A program made the position numbers and the translations under genes. From Gammaproteobacteria bacterium (GTDB lineage Bacteria > Pseudomonadota > Gammaproteobacteria > Chromatiales > Sedimenticolaceae), in assembly GCA_020445165.1 (NCBI GenBank), contig JAGRHE010000039.1, positions 1-10,367 of the forward strand: a DNA stretch of 10,367 nt, in the 5' to 3' direction. Below are positions 5,160-10,367 of this stretch, piece by piece; the first letter of the stretch is position 1, and every line of letters begins with the position of its first letter. The notes beneath the pieces are model-generated. The model was not told the origin of the DNA. It worked only from the letters and a program-made list of their open reading frames with translations, and ran no database searches.

Positions 5160-7694
5160 ATGCAAACCGCTAGAACCAGCAAAACCGCCGTCCGCAATCG
5201 ACTGGCCACGGCGATCGCCGCGCTGCTGTGCGCCGGCGCATCCGGATCTGTCTCTGCTACCGGAATCTATTTTTCCGAGTACATCGAGGGATCGTCGAAC
5301 AACAAGGCGCTTGAGATCTACAACGGCACCGGTGCACCAATCGATCTTGGCGCTGACGGTTACGTGGTTGCCGGTTTTCACAACGGCAATACGACTACCG
5401 CTTACGAACTCGACCTGACGGGTACGCTGGCCGCCGGTGACGTCTACGTGATCGCACACTCGTCGGCAAATCCGTCGATTCTCGGCCAAGCAGACCTCAC
5501 GACCGGTACCGGGCTGTGGAACGGCGATGATGCACTGGTCTTGTACTCCGGCGGATTCGGGAACACCGTAGTCGACTCATTCGGGCAGGTCGGATTTGAT
5601 CCCGGCTCGCAATGGTCATCCAACGGCGTCACTACGCAGAACGCGACGCTGCGACGTTCAACATCAGTGACCATGGGCGATACCAACCCGAACGATACAT
5701 TCGATCCGTCGATCGAATGGCTCGCCTTCAACCAGGATGACAGCAGCGATCTCGGCCAGTACGGAGTGGTCGCGCCTCCGCCCACCACGACCGACCTGAG
5801 TATCATGCAGATCCAGGGCGCAGCACATGCGTCCGACTATGCTGGCCAGAGCGACATCCGTACCAATGGCATTGTTACCCAGATCGAGCCGAACGGCTTC
5901 TTCATGCAGGACGCGACCGGTGATGGCGATGACAGCACCTCTGACGGCATCTTTGTGTTCACCGGCACTGCACCGACGGTCGCGGTGGGCGACGATGTCA
6001 GCATCGTCGGCTCGGTCGAAGAGCGCTTCGGCGCCACCCAGCTGAGCAACGTCAATGCAATCGACGTAATGTCCAGCGGCAACAGCATCGCGCCGTTGAA
6101 CATCGGTACCGACCCGACCGCCGGGCATGACCGGCTGATCCCGACCCGCCTGGTCGATGACAGCGGCAGGGCTGTGTTCGACGAGGTGAACGAAGGTCGC
6201 GATTTCTACGAGAGCCTCGAGGGCATGCTGGTTCGCGTGCAGCAAGTCCAAGCCGTGTCCAACACCCGTACATACGGCAGCGACGCGGACGGCGACGGCA
6301 TCGGCAACTCAGATCGCGAGGTGTACGCGGTCGCCGATGGCGGCATCGGCGCAACCACGATGAACGATCGCGGCGGCATCACGATCGCGGGCGACAGCAA
6401 CGCCGACAACCCGATCGGGGCCGATCTCAACCCGGAGCGTCTGCTGATCAACCGCGCCTTCGACGACGACCTCGATCACGAGATCGTGCAAGGCGACCGC
6501 CTGAGCAGCGAAACCGACGGTTCGATTGTCGGCACGATCCACTACGCCTTCGACGATTACATCCTCAATGCCGGCAACCAGGTCGCCAAGGACCGCAGCG
6601 GCTCGCCGCTGACCGCCGAAACGAGCAGTCTGGCACCTGATGCAGACCGACTCACGGTAGGCAGCTACAACGTGCTCAACCTCGACACCAACGAGCAGGA
6701 CGGCGATACCGACATCGCAAACGGGCAGTTCGCCAAGATTGCCGGCCACATCGTCAACCACGCCAATAGCCCGGACGTGATCGGCCTGCAGGAGATCCAG
6801 GACAACGACGGCAGCACAGACAGCGGCGAAACCTCGGGCGGCGCGACGCTACAGATGCTGATCGACGAGATCGTTGCCGCCGGAGGTCCGCAGTACGCCT
6901 ACATCGACAACACCTTCATCGCTGACGGTACCAACGGCGGCCAGCCCGGCGGCAACATCCGCACCGCATTCCTGTACAACCCAGACCGCGTTTCCCTGGT
7001 GCCCGGCTCGGTCAGTTCGATCATCGACCCGACCGACCAGCAGACCAACCCGGCCAACCCATTCTTCGACAGCCGCCTGCCTCTGGCGGCGCAGTTTGTG
7101 TTCAACGGCGAAGAAGTGTTGGTGATCAACAACCATCTCGCGTCAAAATCCGGCAGCGATGCGCTGTTCGGTAACAGCCAGCCACCGGAGAACGGGCAAC
7201 TCGCGCTGCGCGAGGCGATGGCAGCCCTGCTCAACGCCTACGTCGCATCGTTGCTTGCCACCGACCCCGACAGCAATATCGTCGTGCTCGGTGACATGAA
7301 CGAGTTCGATTTCTTCTCGCCGTTGGACATCCTGGCGACCGGCGCTGACAGCACAGCCGAACTGACCAACCTGGTGACACTGCTCGCCGACAGCAGCGAC
7401 GCCTATTCGTACGTGTTCGAAGGCAACTCGCAGCTGCTCGATCACATGCTCGCCAGTGGCAACCTGATGACGCTCGATCCCCTGTTCGACATCCTGCATG
7501 TGAATACCGGTTTCATGTATGCAGGCTTGAGCGGCAGCGCGATCGACACGACGCAGACCGCGGCCTCCGATCACGACATGCTGCTGGCAAGCTTCCGCAT
7601 CGGCAGCCCGCCATCGGCAGTCCCGGTGGCTCCGGCCTGGCTTCTGCTGCTTGCCGGTTACTTGGTCATGCGCCACCAGCGTCGACGTCTCTGA
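5160..7694 (+). CDS. Secreted ExeM/NucH-type extracellular nuclease
   Basis: 844 aa from ATG 5160. A signal peptide (about 1-34, ending VSA) is followed by a lamin-tail-like beta domain (about 35-200; FSEYIEGSSNNKALEI block), an OB-fold-like domain (about 212-305), a linker with a Ca-type loop (D375, D377, D379, G380, D385), and an endonuclease/exonuclease/phosphatase domain (about 497-812). Catalytic blocks in order: YN (N504), LQE (E545), NHL (657-660), GDMNEF (711-716), DH (761-762) and SDHD (803-806), all present. The C-terminus has VPVAP (821-825), a hydrophobic stretch and basic residues (R838, R841-843). Family role: degradation of extracellular DNA or nucleic acid as a nutrient, especially phosphorus, source, or biofilm DNA turnover. 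It is divergent from the nucleotidase and followed after 215 bp by the GDPD gene. The signal peptides of nuclease and nucleotidase both start MQT-R-T. Confidence 0.92.
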   Translation: MQTARTSKTAVRNRLATAIAALLCAGASGSVSATGIYFSEYIEGSSNNKALEIYNGTGAPIDLGADGYVVAGFHNGNTTTAYELDLTGTLAAGDVYVIAHSSANPSILGQADLTTGTGLWNGDDALVLYSGGFGNTVVDSFGQVGFDPGSQWSSNGVTTQNATLRRSTSVTMGDTNPNDTFDPSIEWLAFNQDDSSDLGQYGVVAPPPTTTDLSIMQIQGAAHASDYAGQSDIRTNGIVTQIEPNGFFMQDATGDGDDSTSDGIFVFTGTAPTVAVGDDVSIVGSVEERFGATQLSNVNAIDVMSSGNSIAPLNIGTDPTAGHDRLIPTRLVDDSGRAVFDEVNEGRDFYESLEGMLVRVQQVQAVSNTRTYGSDADGDGIGNSDREVYAVADGGIGATTMNDRGGITIAGDSNADNPIGADLNPERLLINRAFDDDLDHEIVQGDRLSSETDGSIVGTIHYAFDDYILNAGNQVAKDRSGSPLTAETSSLAPDADRLTVGSYNVLNLDTNEQDGDTDIANGQFAKIAGHIVNHANSPDVIGLQEIQDNDGSTDSGETSGGATLQMLIDEIVAAGGPQYAYIDNTFIADGTNGGQPGGNIRTAFLYNPDRVSLVPGSVSSIIDPTDQQTNPANPFFDSRLPLAAQFVFNGEEVLVINNHLASKSGSDALFGNSQPPENGQLALREAMAALLNAYVASLLATDPDSNIVVLGDMNEFDFFSPLDILATGADSTAELTNLVTLLADSSDAYSYVFEGNSQLLDHMLASGNLMTLDPLFDILHVNTGFMYAGLSGSAIDTTQTAASDHDMLLASFRIGSPPSAVPVAPAWLLLLAGYLVMRHQRRRL

Positions 7695-7711
7695 TCCGGG
7701 CAGACAAGGCT

Positions 7712-7731
7712 TGGTTGGCCTCGGTCAACCA
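7712..7731 (+). terminator. Weak hairpin after nuclease gene
   Basis: TGGTTGG (7712-7718) pairs with TCAACCA (7725-7731), including one G-T wobble. It is 17 bp past the nuclease stop. No T-run follows, so termination here is uncertain. The PhoB-like repeats start 13 bp further on. Confidence 0.3.
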
Positions 7732-7744
7732 CACCATGGCCCCA

Positions 7745-7784
7745 GCGACATGCAAACGTCACCCGAAGGTCATTCCCATGACAC
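7745..7784 (+). promoter_or_regulatory. Four-unit tandem PhoB-like site upstream of GDPD gene
   Basis: Four 7-mers in exact 11-bp register on the plus strand: GCGACAT (7745), ACGTCAC (7756), AGGTCAT (7767) and ATGACAC (7778), with 4-bp spacers GCAA, CCGA and TCCC. All four share the core G-[A/T]-C-A-[T/C], the most conserved part of the Pho box unit CTGTCAT/C. The spacers are less AT-rich than in E. coli. The site points toward the GDPD gene, whose ATG is 125 bp further on. No clear -10 is visible at 10 nt distance. Confidence 0.55.
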
Positions 7785-7909
7785 CGCTGATTGAGACAAC
7801 AGGGCTACCCGCGACGCCGTGACTCGAAAAGGGATCAGGCAAGTCGCAGGCGTCCGAGCAGCAGCACATTCGTCGAACCACCGGATCCGATACGGGAGAA
7901 CCTCAAACC

Positions 7910-9277
7910 ATGCGAACAAGAACCACCATCATCATCTGCGCCGCCCTCGGGTGTGCCGCCCTGACCGCCTCATCACAGGTCGTGGCAAGCAACCAGAACG
8001 ACCGCTATGGCTGGAACAGGGCCGCGTCGAAATTTCCATTGCCCGTCGCCAGCTCCAACATCACGCTGGGACCCCGCCCCATGTTCCTGGTCGATGACAT
8101 GGACGACGGCCGGTTGAAACAGCGCCTGCAGTCCTGCGAGGGCCAGTCGCTGAAGAAATCCGATTTTTCGATTGGCCACCGCGGAGCCGCTTTGCAGTTC
8201 CCGGAGCATACGAAAGAGTCTTACGTGGCCGCAGCACGTATGGGTGCCGGCATCCTGGAGTGTGATGTGACCTTCACCAAGGACCGCGAACTGGTCTGCC
8301 GCCATTCGCAATGTGACCTGCACACCACTACAGATATCGTCGCGCGCGAAGACCTGCGCGGCAACTGCACGGTACCGCCGCAGTTCGATGCCGACGGCAA
8401 CCTGACGAACGCAGGATCGATTCAATGCTGCACCAGCGATATCACGCTGGCTCAGTTCAAGAGCCTGTGCGGCAAGATGGACGCGTCGAATCCAAACGCG
8501 ACCACCGTCGCTGGCTATCTCGGCGGCACGGCGAACTGGCGTACGGATCTGTATGCCACATGCGGTACGGTACTTTCACACGCTGAAAGCATCGACCTGT
8601 TCGAAGAACTGGGCGTCAAGATGACGCCGGAACTCAAGACACCCAGTGTGCAGATGCCGTACGAGGGTGACTACACCCAGGAAGACTATGCGCAGCAGAT
8701 GATCGACGAGTATGTCGCAGCAGGCGTCGAACCACGCAAGGTGTTCCCGCAGTCGTTCAACTACAGCGATGTGCTGTACTGGGTCAACCACACCGGCTAC
8801 GGCGACCAGGCCGTGTATCTCGACGGTCGCGCCTACGGTGAGACCGAGGAAGACAGGGCCCTGTTTGCGGGTTTCGATGCAAATGACCCGGCCAGCTGGC
8901 AGCCGCGCGGGATGCAGCAGATCGCCCACGATGGCGTGAACATCGTCGCGCCTCCGATGTGGGTCTTGCTCACGCTGGATGGGAGCGGTGAGATCGTGCC
9001 CTCACGCTATGCTGAATCGGCCAAGGCCGCCGGGCTGGACATCATCACCTGGACGCTGGAGCGCTCTGGCCCGCTGGCCAGCGGCGGCGGCTGGTATCAT
9101 CAGAGCATCACCGATGCAGTCGACAACGACGGCGACACGATGACGGTGATGGATGTGCTGGCGCGCCAGGTCGGTATTCGCGGCCTGTTCTCCGACTGGC
9201 CGGCAACCACCAGCTTCTATGCCAACTGCATGGATATCGGCTTCGACCACGCTGCGCACCCGGTCCGCAGGCGCTGA
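7910..9277 (+). CDS. Secreted glycerophosphodiester phosphodiesterase (GlpQ-like)
   Basis: 455 aa. Signal peptide about 1-26 (hydrophobic core 7-20, cleavage likely after VVA). GDPD TIM-barrel hallmarks: HRG (90-92), FPEHT (97-101), ECD with E117 and D119, [10 protein letters not shown] with H132, ELK (241-243), QSF (281-283) and ITWTLE (379-384). These are the catalytic and metal positions of the family, which hydrolyses glycerophosphodiesters to glycerol-3-phosphate and an alcohol. It is longer than E. coli GlpQ, with an insertion at about 136-220. The mature part holds ten cysteines, mostly around that insertion, consistent with disulfides outside the cytoplasm. An Asp-rich stretch (D405, D407, D409) resembles a Ca loop. 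No C-terminal sorting tail. Start supported by GGGAG at 7894-7898. The start is a good fit although the spacing of 11 nt is slightly long. Preceded by the four-unit PhoB-like site. Confidence 0.9.
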   Translation: MRTRTTIIICAALGCAALTASSQVVASNQNDRYGWNRAASKFPLPVASSNITLGPRPMFLVDDMDDGRLKQRLQSCEGQSLKKSDFSIGHRGAALQFPEHTKESYVAAARMGAGILECDVTFTKDRELVCRHSQCDLHTTTDIVAREDLRGNCTVPPQFDADGNLTNAGSIQCCTSDITLAQFKSLCGKMDASNPNATTVAGYLGGTANWRTDLYATCGTVLSHAESIDLFEELGVKMTPELKTPSVQMPYEGDYTQEDYAQQMIDEYVAAGVEPRKVFPQSFNYSDVLYWVNHTGYGDQAVYLDGRAYGETEEDRALFAGFDANDPASWQPRGMQQIAHDGVNIVAPPMWVLLTLDGSGEIVPSRYAESAKAAGLDIITWTLERSGPLASGGGWYHQSITDAVDNDGDTMTVMDVLARQVGIRGLFSDWPATTSFYANCMDIGFDHAAHPVRRR

Positions 9278-9291
9278 CCGCGCATGCACTG

Positions 9292-9311
9292 ACGGGTCAG
9301 GGACGACCCGT
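9292..9311. terminator. Hairpin between convergent GDPD and PagP-like genes
   Basis: ACGGGTC (9292-9298) and GACCCGT (9305-9311) form a 7-bp stem with a 6-nt loop in the 62-bp gap between two convergent genes. A T-run is nearly absent (TTGTTG on the plus side). A shared terminator is plausible from position. Confidence 0.45.
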
Positions 9312-9339
9312 TGTTGCCAATTCCATCAACCGGATCCGT

Positions 9340-9876
9340 TCACCAATTCTGCGGCGAAATCTGCAGCTGCAGGGTCGCGAACTCAACGTCACCGAACGGC
9401 ACCAAACCCAGGTTCAGCTTGAGCGCACGGTGACCGAAGGTGACACCCAGCACCGGGATCGGTGCAATGGCGGGTGCGTCCTGCGGCGTGTCGTCGTAGC
9501 CGCTGACCAGCAGCAGTGACAGGCCGGGAGCAACCGTCCAGTTGCCCGCGTAGTAGTCCTTGTGCAGGTAGGCACCGGCGTAGACGCTGTCTTCGTAGTA
9601 GCTGTTCTCGAAGAAGCCGGCCTTGATGTCGAGCCAGTCGCGCCAGGCATAGCTGCCGCCCAGGCCGGGATTGTCCTGGTTGTATTTGCGGCGTGTGCCA
9701 TCGTCGTTGTAGCGACGCTCGGCGTGCCAGGAGGCGCCGTTGATGTCCAGGCTCCACTCGCCCTGCTGCATCGCCAGGGAGCTGCCCGGCAGCAGGCAGA
9801 CCAGGCTACAGAAGGCAAACACAAGGCCCTTGCACTTCTCCCTTGCCCGATCACGCATTCGCATCGATCCCTTCAT
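9340..9876 (-). CDS. PagP-like outer-membrane beta-barrel (lipid A palmitoyltransferase family)
   Basis: 178 aa from ATG 9876. A signal peptide (about 1-35, ending SLA) is followed by a roughly 143-aa mature part, a little shorter than E. coli PagP (about 161). I see the PagP pattern by eye: SWHAERRY (49-56) with H51 at the catalytic His, then KYN and a GLGG turn (64-74), a GFFENS block (87-92) aligning with PagP FKDS, and APIPVLG (138-144) aligning with the PagP PLPVLLP block. At the second catalytic pair Asp-Ser, this protein has Asn-Ser (N91-S92). PagP moves palmitate from phospholipid to lipid A in the outer membrane. Activity is uncertain because of the Asn. Starts at 9903 (GTG), 9864 and 9858 are also possible; 9876 has GGAG 10 nt upstream and 9858 has AAGGGA 9 nt upstream. 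The same-strand gene serS ends 57 bp before. Confidence 0.7.
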   Translation of the reverse strand: MKGSMRMRDRAREKCKGLVFAFCSLVCLLPGSSLAMQQGEWSLDINGASWHAERRYNDDGTRRKYNQDNPGLGGSYAWRDWLDIKAGFFENSYYEDSVYAGAYLHKDYYAGNWTVAPGLSLLLVSGYDDTPQDAPAIAPIPVLGVTFGHRALKLNLGLVPFGDVEFATLQLQISPQNW

Positions 9877-9915
9877 GTCGTCGCCACTCCGTTGTGCATT
9901 CACCGGGGCTCGGCA

Positions 9916-9933
9916 GACGCCCGCCGGCAGGCG

Positions 9934-9935
<2 letters not shown>
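9916..9935 (-). terminator. GC hairpin overlapping the serS stop codon
   Basis: GACGCC (9916-9921) and GGCGTC (9930-9935) form a 6-bp stem spanning the serS stop at 9934-9936. No T-run follows, so it may only weaken read-through into the PagP-like gene. Confidence 0.3.

Positions 9936-10367
<432 letters not shown>

Overview
The window looks like a chromosomal segment of a GC-rich, free-living (possibly marine or halotolerant) gammaproteobacterium. This is inferred from a gammaproteobacterial-type SerS, a Gram-negative outer-membrane enzyme (PagP-like), several Sec-type signal peptides and acidic, Asp-rich secreted enzymes. No taxon can be fixed without a search. I see no IS element, integrase or CRISPR array.

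Layout. 1-289: a tRNA-Ser(UGA) gene cut at its 5' end by the window edge, then a 172-bp stretch that repeats the last 18 nt of the tRNA and also holds an inverted copy of its T-arm, then a bidirectional terminator. 360-2537 (minus): a probable two-gene unit, first an 81-aa unrecognised protein, then a 616-aa membrane protein that reads as a ZIP-type metal permease split by two cyclic-nucleotide-binding-like domains. 2845-4707 (minus): a secreted 5'-nucleotidase-type metallophosphoesterase. 5160-7694 (plus): a secreted ExeM/NucH-type nuclease, divergent from the nucleotidase across a 452-bp control region. 7910-9277 (plus): a secreted glycerophosphodiester phosphodiesterase (GDPD). 9340-9876 (minus): a PagP-like outer-membrane barrel. 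9934-10367 (minus): the 3' part of serS.

How the genes fit together. Extracellular nuclease, 5'-nucleotidase and GDPD form a phosphate-scavenging set: DNA/RNA to nucleotides, nucleotides to phosphate, deacylated phospholipids to glycerol-3-phosphate. By eye I find tandem repeats with an 11-bp period resembling PhoB sites (consensus unit CTGTCAT/C with a 4-bp spacer) in three intergenic regions: before the 81-aa/ZIP unit, between nucleotidase and nuclease, and before the GDPD gene, where four units are in exact register. My main hypothesis is therefore a Pho-regulated scavenging island that includes an unusual metal permease, perhaps supplying the divalent metals these enzymes need.

The two most unusual objects are the ZIP/cNMP/cNMP/ZIP protein and the 172-bp tRNA-derived duplication, which resembles the rtT repeat arrangement of the E. 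coli tyrT locus.
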